NCBI RefSeq assembly: GCF_024199925.1
Contig: NZ_JANADR010000001.1
Coordinates: 2,232,001-2,296,000, forward strand
Origin: Bradyrhizobium sp. CCGUVB1N3
GTDB taxonomy: Bacteria > Pseudomonadota > Alphaproteobacteria > Rhizobiales > Xanthobacteraceae
Length of the DNA: 64,000 bases
Direction of reading: 5' to 3'
Shown: piece after piece, positions 52,862 through 61,366 of the stretch
Layout: each line of letters begins with the position of its first letter
How positions within the stretch are numbered: position 1 is the stretch's first letter
Translations under genes and position numbers: made by a program
Notes under the pieces: model-generated
What the model was told of the DNA's origin: nothing
What the model saw: only the letters and a program-made list of their open reading frames with translations
Databases searched by the model: none

Positions 52862-53629
52862 CTAGCCGAGGCCGCCGTCGACCTGGAAGCACTGGCGCGT
52901 CACGCGTTTGCTGTCGTCGGACGCGAGAAACAGTGCCATTCGCGCGATATCCTCGGGTGTCACTGCGTCAGGAATGGCCTGCCGCGTGCGGAGTTCAGCG
53001 ATCGCCTGCTCGTCGGGATACCAGAGCCGGCGCTGACGCTCCGTGATCACCATGCCGGGCGCAATCGCATTGACGCGGATGCGGTCCGGGCCGACCAGCC
53101 GAGCCAGCGAGTTGGTGAAGCCGACGATCGCCGCCTTGGCCGCAGCGTAAACCGGCAGCGCCGGCGCGCCGCGCATCCATGCGATCGACGACATGTTGAT
53201 GATCGAACCGCCGCCGCGTGCCCGCATCTGCGGCACGATCGCCTGCGCCGTGAAGAAGACGTGCTTGAGATTGGCCCCGATCATCCAGTCGAATTCGGCC
53301 GGCGTCACCTCGGACAGAGACTGGCGCTGGTCGTTGGCGGCATTGTTGACCAGCACCGCGGCATCGCCAAGCGCGCCGTGGACGCGCGCCATCGCCTCGC
53401 GCAGGGCGTCGATGTCGAGCAAATCGCACGGCACGAACAGCGGCGCCGCGCCGCTTGCGCCCGTCACCTCCCGCACCAGCGCTTCGCCGGCTTCGGTGTC
53501 GATGTCGAGGAAGGCGACGCGGGCCTTTTGGGCCGCGAAGGCTCGCACGAAGGCCGCGCCGATGCCGCTGGCGCCTCCGGTGATCAACACCACCTGGCCC
53601 GCAAGGCCCGGATAACTCGTCTCGGTCAT
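52862..53629 (-). CDS. Short-chain dehydrogenase, aldose 1-dehydrogenase-like
   Basis: 255 residues, classical SDR: cofactor motif LITGGASGIGAAFVRAF, NNAAN, catalytic Ser in INMSSIAWMRG and Tyr/Lys in YAAAKAA. Overall pattern, including NDQRQSLSEVTPAEFDWMIGANLKHVFF and GMVITERQRRLWYPDE, resembles the NAD-dependent D-xylose 1-dehydrogenase XylB of Caulobacter, so oxidation of an aldose to its lactone is likely. ATG 53629 overlaps the ATPase stop by 4 bp; it is the last gene of the ROK-controlled transporter operon, making the imported sugar its probable substrate. Confidence 0.85.
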   Translation of the reverse strand: MTETSYPGLAGQVVLITGGASGIGAAFVRAFAAQKARVAFLDIDTEAGEALVREVTGASGAAPLFVPCDLLDIDALREAMARVHGALGDAAVLVNNAANDQRQSLSEVTPAEFDWMIGANLKHVFFTAQAIVPQMRARGGGSIINMSSIAWMRGAPALPVYAAAKAAIVGFTNSLARLVGPDRIRVNAIAPGMVITERQRRLWYPDEQAIAELRTRQAIPDAVTPEDIARMALFLASDDSKRVTRQCFQVDGGLG

Positions 53630-54741
53630 GCGATCAGCCGCTCCGTCTCGGGGTCGAACAGGCAGATGCGGCGCGTGTCGAGCGCGAAAGCGGCGCGCTC
53701 GCCGGGCACCGGCCGGATGTCCGGCGCGATCCGCGCCAAAGCGGACTCGCCGCCGAGCCGCAACAGCACGATGGTCTCCGCGCCGGTGGGCTCGACCATC
53801 TCGACCGGCGCATTGACGACGACGGGCGCCCCGGCGCCGTTGGAGAAACCGCGACTTCCCTCGGCGATGCATTCCGGCCGAATCCCGACCACGATGTCGC
53901 GGCCGACAAAAGAGGCGGCCGCGTCATACCCTTGCAGCCGCAGGCGGGCCTCGTCCGGCCGCCCTGCCCCGATGACGACGACCGGCCCGCCATCTTCGGC
54001 TTCCAGCCGCGCCTTCATCGTGTTCATCGGCGGCGAGCCCATGAAGCGGGCGACGAACAGATTGGCCGGATAGCGGTAGACGGTGTCGGGATCGGCGAAC
54101 TGCTGCACCTCGCCCTGGTGCATGACGGCGATCCGCGTCGCCATCGTCATCGCCTCGATCTGGTCATGGGTGACGTAGACGATGGTCGCGCCGATGCGCT
54201 GATGCAGCCGCTTGATCTCCATCCGCATCTCGACGCGCAGCTTGGCATCGAGATTGGAGAGCGGCTCGTCGAACAGGAACAGCAGGGGGTCGCGCACCAG
54301 TGCGCGCCCCATCGCCACGCGCTGGCGTTGGCCGCCGGACAGTTGCGACGGCTTGCGGCCGAGCAGCGGCTCGATCTGCAACAGGCGCGCGACATTGGCC
54401 AGCGCCTTCTCCTGCTCTGCCCGCGAGACGTGGCGGCATTCCATGCCGAACGTGATGTTCTGGCGCACCGTCATCGACGGATAGAGCGCGTATGACTGGA
54501 ACACCATGGCGATGTCGCGGTCCTTCGGCGGAACGTCGTTGACGATCCGGCCGCCGATTTCGATCGTCCCCGCGCTGGGGCGATCGAGCCCGGCCACGAT
54601 ATTGAGCAGCGTTGACTTGCCGCAGCCGGATGGCCCGACCAGCACGGTGAACTCACCGCTCTCGATGTCGAGATCGATCCCCTTCAGCACCTCCAGATTG
54701 GCGTAGCGCTTCGACAGGGCGCGAATGCTCAAAGCTGCCAT
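53626..54741 (-). CDS. Carbohydrate ABC transporter ATP-binding protein (UgpC/MalK type)
   Basis: 371 residues with all consensus motifs: Walker A VGPSGCGKST, Q-loop MVFQSYALYP, LSGGQRQRVAMGRAL, FLFDEPLSNLDAKLR and VTHDQIEAM. C-terminal TOBE/OB regulatory domain. A single ATPase for this importer, in contrast to the two variant ATPases of the left locus. Ten bp downstream of the permease; forms a homodimer by family precedent. Confidence 0.93.
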   Translation of the reverse strand: MAALSIRALSKRYANLEVLKGIDLDIESGEFTVLVGPSGCGKSTLLNIVAGLDRPSAGTIEIGGRIVNDVPPKDRDIAMVFQSYALYPSMTVRQNITFGMECRHVSRAEQEKALANVARLLQIEPLLGRKPSQLSGGQRQRVAMGRALVRDPLLFLFDEPLSNLDAKLRVEMRMEIKRLHQRIGATIVYVTHDQIEAMTMATRIAVMHQGEVQQFADPDTVYRYPANLFVARFMGSPPMNTMKARLEAEDGGPVVVIGAGRPDEARLRLQGYDAAASFVGRDIVVGIRPECIAEGSRGFSNGAGAPVVVNAPVEMVEPTGAETIVLLRLGGESALARIAPDIRPVPGERAAFALDTRRICLFDPETERLIA

Positions 54742-54751
54742 GACGTCTCCA

Positions 54752-55609
54752 TTATTTCACGGCGCCGGCGGTCAGGCCGCGTACGAAGTATTTGCCACCG
54801 ATCAGATAGATCAACAGGGTGGGCAGGGCAGCGATCACGACCGCGGCGCTTTGCACGCCATGCTGCGGGATATCGGCGACCGCGGCTGAGAGCGCGATCA
54901 ACGCGGCGGTGACCGGCTGCTGTTGGCCGGTCGTGAACGTCACGCCATAAAGGAACTCGTTCCAGATATGCGTGAACTGCCAGATCACGGTGACGACCAG
55001 GATGGGCGGCGAGAGCGGCAGAATGATCCGCCAGAAAATGCGAAAGAACCCCGCGCCATCGATGCGCGCGGCCCTTATCAATTCCTGCGGGATGGCAACG
55101 TAGTAGTTGCGGCAGAACAAAACCGTGAAGGAGAGCCCCTGGATCGTGTGGATCAGCACCAGTCCCGTGAGCGTGTTCATCAGGCCCGTATCGCGCAGCA
55201 CAATGGTCCAGGGCAGCAGACGCATCTGCTGCGGAAGGAAGATGCCGAGCGTGACGACGCCATAGATCCACTGATCGCCGCGAAAGCGCCAGAGCGAAAC
55301 CGCGTAACCGGCGACCGCACCGAGCAGGGTCGAGAAGATCGTCGCAGGAATGGTGACGAGCGCGGAGTTCAGCATGTACGGCCGGATGCCTGCGCAGGTT
55401 TGCGCCACGCAGAAGTCGGACCAGGCCGTGAGGTAGTTGCCGAAGGCCCAGTGCAGCGGCCAGCCGATCATCGAGGTCTGCGCGATTTCCTCGTTGCTGC
55501 GCAGCGAGTTCAGCACGACGACGATCAGTGGTACGAGCCACGCCGCCGCGACCAGCGAAACGACGAGATAGATCAGCATGCGGCTCGGCGCAAAGTTTCG
55601 CTCACGCAT
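54752..55609 (-). CDS. Carbohydrate ABC transporter permease (MalG-like)
   Basis: 285 residues, six membrane segments, CUT1 family. Coupling motif ELIRAARIDGAGFFRIFWRIILPLS and the C terminus GKYFVRGLTAGAVK. The start (ATG 55609) overlaps the other permease by 8 bp. Unusual feature: two cysteines in the first periplasmic loop (DFCVAQTCAGIRP), possibly a disulfide. Confidence 0.92.
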   Translation of the reverse strand: MRERNFAPSRMLIYLVVSLVAAAWLVPLIVVVLNSLRSNEEIAQTSMIGWPLHWAFGNYLTAWSDFCVAQTCAGIRPYMLNSALVTIPATIFSTLLGAVAGYAVSLWRFRGDQWIYGVVTLGIFLPQQMRLLPWTIVLRDTGLMNTLTGLVLIHTIQGLSFTVLFCRNYYVAIPQELIRAARIDGAGFFRIFWRIILPLSPPILVVTVIWQFTHIWNEFLYGVTFTTGQQQPVTAALIALSAAVADIPQHGVQSAAVVIAALPTLLIYLIGGKYFVRGLTAGAVK

Positions 55610-56531
55610 GAGCCGCCCGCCGTCGCTGGAGATATCGCCACGCGGCGTACGGCAGCAGCACCGCGAGAAGAATCAACAACATGAGCACAGCCGCCGCCGC
55701 ACCGCGACCGAGCAAGCCCCGCTGGAACATCAGGTCGTAGACGACGAGAGCCGGCAGCTGGGTCGCAAGTCCAGGACCGCCGTTGGTAAGCGCGCGCACG
55801 AGATCGAAGGTCGAAATGGCGAACTGCAGCTGGATGACGATGACGGTGACGGTGATCGGCCAGAGTGTCGGCAGGATCACGCGCCGGTACATGCGGACCG
55901 GCCCGGCGCCGTCGATCTGCGCGGCCTTGATCAGGTCGGCATCGACGGACCGGAGGCCGGCGAGGAACAGCGCCATGGCGAAGCCCGAGGATTGCCAGAT
56001 CGCAGCGATGACGATCGTCCAGATTGCCATGTCGCGGTCGACCAGCCAGTCGAAGCGGAAGGAGGTCCAGCCTAGGTCCTGGACGAGCTTCTGGATCCCA
56101 AGGCCGGGTTTGAGCAGCCAACTCCAGACCGTGCCGGTGACGACGAACGATACCGCGAGGGGGTAGAGGAAGATGGATCGCAGCACGTTCTCGCCGCGAA
56201 TGCGCTGGTCGATCAGGATCGCAAGCATGAGGCCGGTCACCAAACTCAGCAGCACGAAAGCGCTGCCAAACAGCAGAAGATTGTCGAAGGCGATGTTCCA
56301 GTTCCGGGTCGCCAGGACCGACGTGTAGTTGCGCAGACCCACCCAGCCCGAGACCGGGACAAGCGTGGATGGCGTGAACGAGATCCAGATCGTCCACAGC
56401 GAAAACGAAACTAGGTGCGCCGCCGATAACAGAAGCGGCACCCAGATCATCAGATACTCGGGCAGCCGGCGCACCACGCCAGGTTTCGTCAGCCGCCCTG
56501 TTCGCGGTGCCGCAGCGACGGTGACTGTCAA
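55602..56531 (-). CDS. Carbohydrate ABC transporter permease (MalF-like)
   Basis: 309 residues, CUT1 family with helices beginning LPEYLMIWVPLLLSAAHLVSF. Coupling segment VDADLIKAAQIDGAGPVRMYRRVILPTLWP; the family loop RALTNGGPGLATQLPALVVYD follows. ATG 56531 overlaps the binding-protein stop by 4 bp. Pairs with the MalG-like subunit. Confidence 0.92.
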   Translation of the reverse strand: MTVTVAAAPRTGRLTKPGVVRRLPEYLMIWVPLLLSAAHLVSFSLWTIWISFTPSTLVPVSGWVGLRNYTSVLATRNWNIAFDNLLLFGSAFVLLSLVTGLMLAILIDQRIRGENVLRSIFLYPLAVSFVVTGTVWSWLLKPGLGIQKLVQDLGWTSFRFDWLVDRDMAIWTIVIAAIWQSSGFAMALFLAGLRSVDADLIKAAQIDGAGPVRMYRRVILPTLWPITVTVIVIQLQFAISTFDLVRALTNGGPGLATQLPALVVYDLMFQRGLLGRGAAAAVLMLLILLAVLLPYAAWRYLQRRRAAHA

Positions 56532-57814
56532 CGCGCCCCCTCGACGGCCTCGGCGAGGCGGGTGACCGCCTGCTCCGGCGTAATCGTCTTGTTCTTCACA
56601 TACTCTGTGATCACGTCGATCATCGCCGCGGTCAGGCCGTTTTCCTGCGCCATGTTGTGCGCGAGGCTCAGGACGGCCTGATTATTGGCGACAGCGTCTT
56701 TCAAAGCTGCAGCAGTTCGCCGTTGACCGTCCGACCAGCCGGCGCCAGAGAGGTCGACATCGGTGCGCACGGGTATCGATCCCGTGATCTGCGAATACAT
56801 TGTCTGGATCGCCGGATCCATGACGAGCTGGGCCATCAGCGTCTGACCGGCCTGTAGATCGGGCTCACTGCGCTGCCAGAATATGAAGGCATCGGCATTC
56901 AACAGGAACACCGGCTTGCTGTTGTCGCTGGGGCCCGGGGCGATGACAAAGTCGTCGAACTTGAAACCGGCATTGCGCAGCACGCCCTGCGCCCACCCGC
57001 CCTGGATCATCATGCCCATGTCGCCGTCGACGAAACGCTTCAGGTTGGTGGCAAAGGGTTGGGCGCCCACATTGGGGTCCATCCAGTCCGCGATCTTGCG
57101 CACCTGAGCGAAGGCAGCTCTTATCTCGGGGCCCTTCAAGGCCTTCTCGTCGAGATTCATGAGGGCTGCGCGGTATGAAGTCGGACTGATGCCGGCGAAG
57201 GAGGCCTCGAATTTCTGCCCGTCGTCGGGGCGGGTGCCGCCGTTGGCGATGGGATATGCGACACCGCCCGCTTTCATCTTCTCGGCGAGATCGTTGAAGT
57301 CAGCCCAGGTGACGGGGATCTTGTCGGCCTTGGCCTTGTCCATCGCACGTTTGGAGAGAAACAGCATATTGGTGCTGTAGATTTGCAACGGCAGCGAAAT
57401 CCACTTGCCCCCCGGCTTATGCAATCGTGCAAGATCTGGAGCCACAACCTTTTCGTAGCCGGCGGCAGCGACAAGGGCATCGAGATTGACGGTCGGGGCT
57501 ATTTTCGACCAGGCGGCAATCTCGGGGCCCTTGAGTTGCGAACAGGCTGGCGGATCGCCGGCTATGATCTGAGCACGTAGCTTGTTCATCATCTCGGTGG
57601 TGAACCCGGGGACGGGCGAGTGCTGCCAAACCCCGCCCTTCTCCTCGAATTTCTTGCCGAGCGCCGTGATAGCCGCGCCATCGCTGCCTGCGGACCATTG
57701 CGAGATGACGGTCAGTCTCGGCTTGACCGCGCTTTGCGCGCGAGCAAATGCCGGCAGTGCCAGCGCGGCAGCGGATCCAGCGAGCAGACGACGCCTTGTT
57801 GTTGTGATCGGCAT
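56528..57814 (-). CDS. Extracellular solute-binding protein (CUT1)
   Basis: 428 residues with a twin-arginine-type signal (MPITTTRRRLLAGSAAALALPAFARAQ) and the two-lobe binding fold: TVISQWSAGSDGAAITALGKKFEEKGG at the N terminus, DGDMGMMIQGGWAQGVL in the middle. CGGGAGGAA precedes ATG 57814, which excludes the longer upstream frame. It follows the ROK regulator by 59 bp on the same strand and captures the sugar imported by the two permeases. Confidence 0.92.
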   Translation of the reverse strand: MPITTTRRRLLAGSAAALALPAFARAQSAVKPRLTVISQWSAGSDGAAITALGKKFEEKGGVWQHSPVPGFTTEMMNKLRAQIIAGDPPACSQLKGPEIAAWSKIAPTVNLDALVAAAGYEKVVAPDLARLHKPGGKWISLPLQIYSTNMLFLSKRAMDKAKADKIPVTWADFNDLAEKMKAGGVAYPIANGGTRPDDGQKFEASFAGISPTSYRAALMNLDEKALKGPEIRAAFAQVRKIADWMDPNVGAQPFATNLKRFVDGDMGMMIQGGWAQGVLRNAGFKFDDFVIAPGPSDNSKPVFLLNADAFIFWQRSEPDLQAGQTLMAQLVMDPAIQTMYSQITGSIPVRTDVDLSGAGWSDGQRRTAAALKDAVANNQAVLSLAHNMAQENGLTAAMIDVITEYVKNKTITPEQAVTRLAEAVEGAR

Positions 57815-57873
57815 AGCAAGTTCCTCCCGGGTGTAATTTTTTGGCGCGAGCGAGCCACGCGGCTTAGTGCATT

Positions 57874-59040
57874 TCAGGCAGCCTCCGTCGATGCGGCCGG
57901 CATGCCGCCGCGGCACGCCAGACAACAGGCGGCAAAGGCGAGCGCGGCATTCGGATCGTTACCGTTCGAAGGCGGTACGAAAGCGAGCGACACCTCGGCA
58001 AGCTTCCGCCCCCCGAGCAGGCTGGTATCGATCCCCTCGACCACGGACTTTCGGTCGTCCTCTGCGAGAAGGGATGGCCAGCCACTAATGACGACGCCAG
58101 GACTTGGTTTCACGTTCAGCGTATTGCCAATCGCAAGGCCGAGCCGGAACAGCCGGCGCCGCAACTCCTGACGCACGCGCAACGGAATCGGGATTTGATT
58201 GACCCAATTGTCGCCGAGCTGGAGCAAATCCGCCTCGGCAACACCGAGAAGCTCGGCCTGCGCAGGGAGCGACGTGTAGGCCTCGACACAGCCATGATGG
58301 CCGCAGCGGCATCGCGGACCGCCCTCGCCGAACACCATGTGCCCCAGTTCGACCGGCCGCGAGGCATTGGCCTCGACCGCGTCGTCCACCCATGCGCCTG
58401 CGACACCCTGACCGACAAACACGAACAGATGGGCGCCTGTAAACGGATAATCTCCGGTGCGGTAGCGATGAAACATCGCATGCGCCACAACCGAGTTCGT
58501 GAACTCGACCGGCGCATCCGCGAACATCTCGCCAAACATATTGCGAACGAGTGCGACGTCACAGGGAATGATCGGATTGTCGCTCGAACGGCCGAGCCCC
58601 GGAACCGAAATACCGATCTGCGCGAGGTCGATCCCGCGCCGCCGCGTCCAGCTCCGCAGCAATTGCCCCGCATCGCGAAACACGCCGCCGACGGATTCGA
58701 CGGTCAGCGTCGTCGGCAGTGGCAGACGCTCGACAGAACTCAGCTCGCCCGAAAGCGTGCCGACGCCGACGCTCAGCCGCTGCGCGGTCAGCTCGAACGC
58801 GCCCAATGCCACGGACTTGTCGAGCGACACGAGGCCAGTCGGGCCACCGAAGTAAGGCGCAGGTCGCCTCACTTCCTCGATCAGGCCTTCCGCCTTCAGG
58901 TCAAACAGGATGCGCGACAGGCTCGCCTCGGACAGGCGCACCGCCCTCGCCAGAGGAGGCCGAAACATGCCGCCTGACTTGAGCAGATGCCCAAGAATGG
59001 CTGCACGCGTCTGCCGCCGACTTCTCGGCTGCTCCGACAT
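57874..59040 (-). CDS. ROK-family transcriptional repressor
   Basis: 388 residues. N-terminal winged helix (QTRAAILGHLLKSGGMFRPPLARAVRLSEASLSRILFDL), then a ROK domain with the structural zinc motif GPRCRCGHHGCVEAYTS preceded by ELGHMVFGE. NagC/XylR-type repressors are released by a sugar or sugar phosphate. ATG 59040 has GGGACGG upstream; an ATG six codons earlier lies inside the operator and lacks a ribosome-binding site. First gene of the transporter operon, so it probably represses itself and the transporter. The catalytic DxGxT motif of ROK kinases is not seen, consistent with a pure regulator. Confidence 0.9.
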   Translation of the reverse strand: MSEQPRSRRQTRAAILGHLLKSGGMFRPPLARAVRLSEASLSRILFDLKAEGLIEEVRRPAPYFGGPTGLVSLDKSVALGAFELTAQRLSVGVGTLSGELSSVERLPLPTTLTVESVGGVFRDAGQLLRSWTRRRGIDLAQIGISVPGLGRSSDNPIIPCDVALVRNMFGEMFADAPVEFTNSVVAHAMFHRYRTGDYPFTGAHLFVFVGQGVAGAWVDDAVEANASRPVELGHMVFGEGGPRCRCGHHGCVEAYTSLPAQAELLGVAEADLLQLGDNWVNQIPIPLRVRQELRRRLFRLGLAIGNTLNVKPSPGVVISGWPSLLAEDDRKSVVEGIDTSLLGGRKLAEVSLAFVPPSNGNDPNAALAFAACCLACRGGMPAASTEAA

Positions 59041-59056
59041 TTCCGTCCCTGTCGTC

Positions 59057-59104
59057 ATTCTTACTTAGTGTAAGAATGTGCGCGCGGAGCGTTTCGACTG
59101 TCAA
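59057..59104 (-). promoter_or_regulatory. ROK operator and promoter
   Basis: A perfect inverted repeat ATTCTTAC-N5-GTAAGAAT at 59057-59077, 17 bp upstream of the repressor start. On the minus strand TTGACA (59099-59104) is a consensus -35 box; 17-18 bp on, the weak -10 region (GCACATT) abuts the repeat, so a bound repressor would block transcription start. Classic autoregulatory layout; binding is inferred. Confidence 0.7.
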
Positions 59105-59187
59105 GCCGCTTGCAGGCCAGATGCGGGACTCAGTGTTGTGCGAGGCAGCAAAGTCTCTCGCAACGGACTCGTCTTCCGAAGGAACAA

Positions 59188-60318
59188 TCAGAACGCCGTC
59201 TGGTACATCTTCAGGATCGCATCGCGACCGAGATCGCGCGGATTGTTGTCGAGAAGGCGACGGATCGCGTGGGCCTCGTCGGCCATGGCGCCAAGGTCGT
59301 CCGCGGGCACGCCGAGCGCTGACAACTTCATCTCGATGCCGAGATCCGCGCAGAACTTGTAGGCCGCCTCGAACGCAGCCGCAGGATCCTTGGTCGCCGG
59401 CGCGCCCAGCGCCTCCAGCACGGCCTCCGTCTTCGCTTCCACCGCCGGCATGTTGAACGCCAGCGTGTGCGGGAAGATCACCGCGCAGGCGAGGCCATGG
59501 GCGATGTGATGGCGGGTGCCGAGCGGATAGGCCACCGCGTGGCCGGCGGTGGTGTTCACCGGACCCAGGCAGAAGCCGCCATAGAGCGACGCCAATGACA
59601 GCGCAGCCCGCGCCTCGCGATCCGCACCGTCCTTGACCGCGCGCGCGAGATAGCGGCCGACGAGGCGGATGCCTTCGAGCGCATAGAGATCGATGGTCGG
59701 ATGTGCCTTGCGGCTGGTGAAGGCCTCGGCGCAATGTGCGAGCGCATCGACGCCAGTCGCAGCCGTAACCGGCGGCGGAACGGTCATGGTGAGGTCGGGA
59801 TCGACGACCGCGAGGTCGGCCAGCATGAAGCGGCTCTGCACGGCGAGCTTGTTGCGGGTCGCGGGATCGGTGACGAGTGCGCGGATGCCGCCCTCGCTGC
59901 CGGTGCCTGAGGTGGTCGGCACCTGGATCAGCGCGACGGCGCGACCCGCCACCTTGTCGGGACCGACGACATCGGCGAGCTTCTGCTCGCCGGTGCAGAG
60001 CACGGCGACGAGCTTGGCGAGATCCATCGCGCTGCCGCCGCCGAAGCCGACCACGAGATCCGGACGCGCCGCGCGCGCGACGCCAAGCGCCTTCTCCAGA
60101 TTGGGAACGTCCGGCTCCGGCTTGACCTCGCCGAACACGGTCACCTCGCCCGGCAGCCCGAGCAGGTCGACGCGCGCGGCGTTGAAGGCGTCGGCGACGA
60201 CGAGCGGACGCCGCACGCCCTTCTCGCGTGCGAACCGCGCCACCGCAGCGATGGTGCCGGATCCGAACTCGATCACTTCCGGACGGATGATTTCGATCGG
60301 TGCAGACAAGCTGGTCAT
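59188..60318 (-). CDS. Iron-containing alcohol dehydrogenase
   Basis: 376 residues of the group III metal alcohol dehydrogenase/maleylacetate reductase family. Cofactor loop GFGGGSAMDLAKLVAVL, TTSGTGSEGGIRALVTD, and metal histidines in TGVDALAHCAEAF and HAVAYPLGTRHHIAHGLACAVI. ATG 60318 with GGAAAGAG upstream. Last gene of the operon with DapA-like aldolase, DUF1537 kinase and PdxA2, 16 bp after pdxA2. It may reduce or oxidise a short-chain aldehyde or hydroxy acid made in the pathway; the precise reaction is unknown. The 147 bp to its right, toward the ROK promoter, holds no other feature. Confidence 0.88.
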   Translation of the reverse strand: MTSLSAPIEIIRPEVIEFGSGTIAAVARFAREKGVRRPLVVADAFNAARVDLLGLPGEVTVFGEVKPEPDVPNLEKALGVARAARPDLVVGFGGGSAMDLAKLVAVLCTGEQKLADVVGPDKVAGRAVALIQVPTTSGTGSEGGIRALVTDPATRNKLAVQSRFMLADLAVVDPDLTMTVPPPVTAATGVDALAHCAEAFTSRKAHPTIDLYALEGIRLVGRYLARAVKDGADREARAALSLASLYGGFCLGPVNTTAGHAVAYPLGTRHHIAHGLACAVIFPHTLAFNMPAVEAKTEAVLEALGAPATKDPAAAFEAAYKFCADLGIEMKLSALGVPADDLGAMADEAHAIRRLLDNNPRDLGRDAILKMYQTAF

Positions 60319-60334
60319 GGTTCTCTTTCCGGGC

Positions 60335-61366
60335 TCACGCGCGCGTCGCGCTGGCAGCAAGACGTTCGGCATATTCGATCGCCTCGATCAGGCTGCGCTC
60401 GTTGGCGATGCCCTTGCCGGCGATATCGAAGGCGGTGCCGTGGTCGACCGAGGTGCGAATGATCGGCAGCCCCAGCGTGATGTTAACACCGGACAGCTCC
60501 TGCCAGCGGCCGGTAGCAGGATCGACCTCGAAGCCGAGCAGCTTGACCGGGATGTGTCCCTGGTCGTGATACATCGCAATCACGGCATCGTATTGGCCGG
60601 CGCGCAGTTTCACGAACACGGTATCGCCCGGCACCGGGCCGACGATATTCAGTCCATCGGCAACGGCCTTCGCGATCGTCGGCTCGGAGACGTCGATGTC
60701 CTGGCGTCCGAACAGTCCGCCCTCGCCGGCGTGCGGATTGAGCGCGGCCACGGCGATCTTCGGCCTCGATAGGCCAAGACCACGCAGCGCCTTGTCGGTG
60801 AGATCGATGACGTAGCGCAGACGCTCCGGCGTCAGCCGCTTCGGCACGTCCTGGAGCGCGACATGGGTGGAGACATGGCTGACGCGCATGTTGCCATGGG
60901 CAAGCATCATCACGGAGCCCTTGACGCCGGTAAGCTCGGCCAGCATCTCGGTATGGCCGGGATAGTGGAAGCCGGCCTTGTTGAGCGCCTCCTTGTTCAA
61001 GGGCGCGGTGACGATCCCACCGATCCGCCCGGCCTGTGTCAGGCGCACGCCCTGCTCCACCGCCTTGAAGGCGAAGCGGCCGCCGTCGGCCGTCAGCACG
61101 CCAGGCTTGATCGGCTCGCCTTCATCATCGGCCTGGAGAAAGCACAGGTTCGGCCAGTCCCTGTCCGACGCGCGCACCTCGGGGATGTCGAGTTTCGCGG
61201 CCAGTTGCACGGCCGCATTCTTCAATGCTGCGCCGCTGCCGATGATCAACAGCCGGAGATCACCGGCTTCGATCCGCGATCGCAGCTTCTCGCAGGCCTT
61301 GATGATGATCTCCGGACCGATCCCGGCGGGATCGCCCATGGTGATGGCGAGATGCGGATGGGTCAT
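60335..61366 (-). CDS. pdxA2: 4-phospho-D-threonate/erythronate dehydrogenase (PdxA2 family)
   Basis: 343 residues, PdxA fold: LAITMGDPAGIGPEIIIKA at the N terminus, metal-binding His in YPGHTEMLAEL, and YHDQGHIPVKLLGF, with ITLGLPIIRTSVDHGTAFDIAGKG at the C terminus. PdxA proper acts in vitamin B6 synthesis; PdxA2 forms sit beside DUF1537 kinases and oxidatively decarboxylate 4-phospho-threonate (or erythronate) to DHAP and CO2. Here the gene overlaps a DUF1537 kinase gene by 4 bp, making the PdxA2 role very likely. The exact stereoisomer is not decided by sequence. Confidence 0.88.
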   Translation of the reverse strand: MTHPHLAITMGDPAGIGPEIIIKACEKLRSRIEAGDLRLLIIGSGAALKNAAVQLAAKLDIPEVRASDRDWPNLCFLQADDEGEPIKPGVLTADGGRFAFKAVEQGVRLTQAGRIGGIVTAPLNKEALNKAGFHYPGHTEMLAELTGVKGSVMMLAHGNMRVSHVSTHVALQDVPKRLTPERLRYVIDLTDKALRGLGLSRPKIAVAALNPHAGEGGLFGRQDIDVSEPTIAKAVADGLNIVGPVPGDTVFVKLRAGQYDAVIAMYHDQGHIPVKLLGFEVDPATGRWQELSGVNITLGLPIIRTSVDHGTAFDIAGKGIANERSLIEAIEYAERLAASATRA

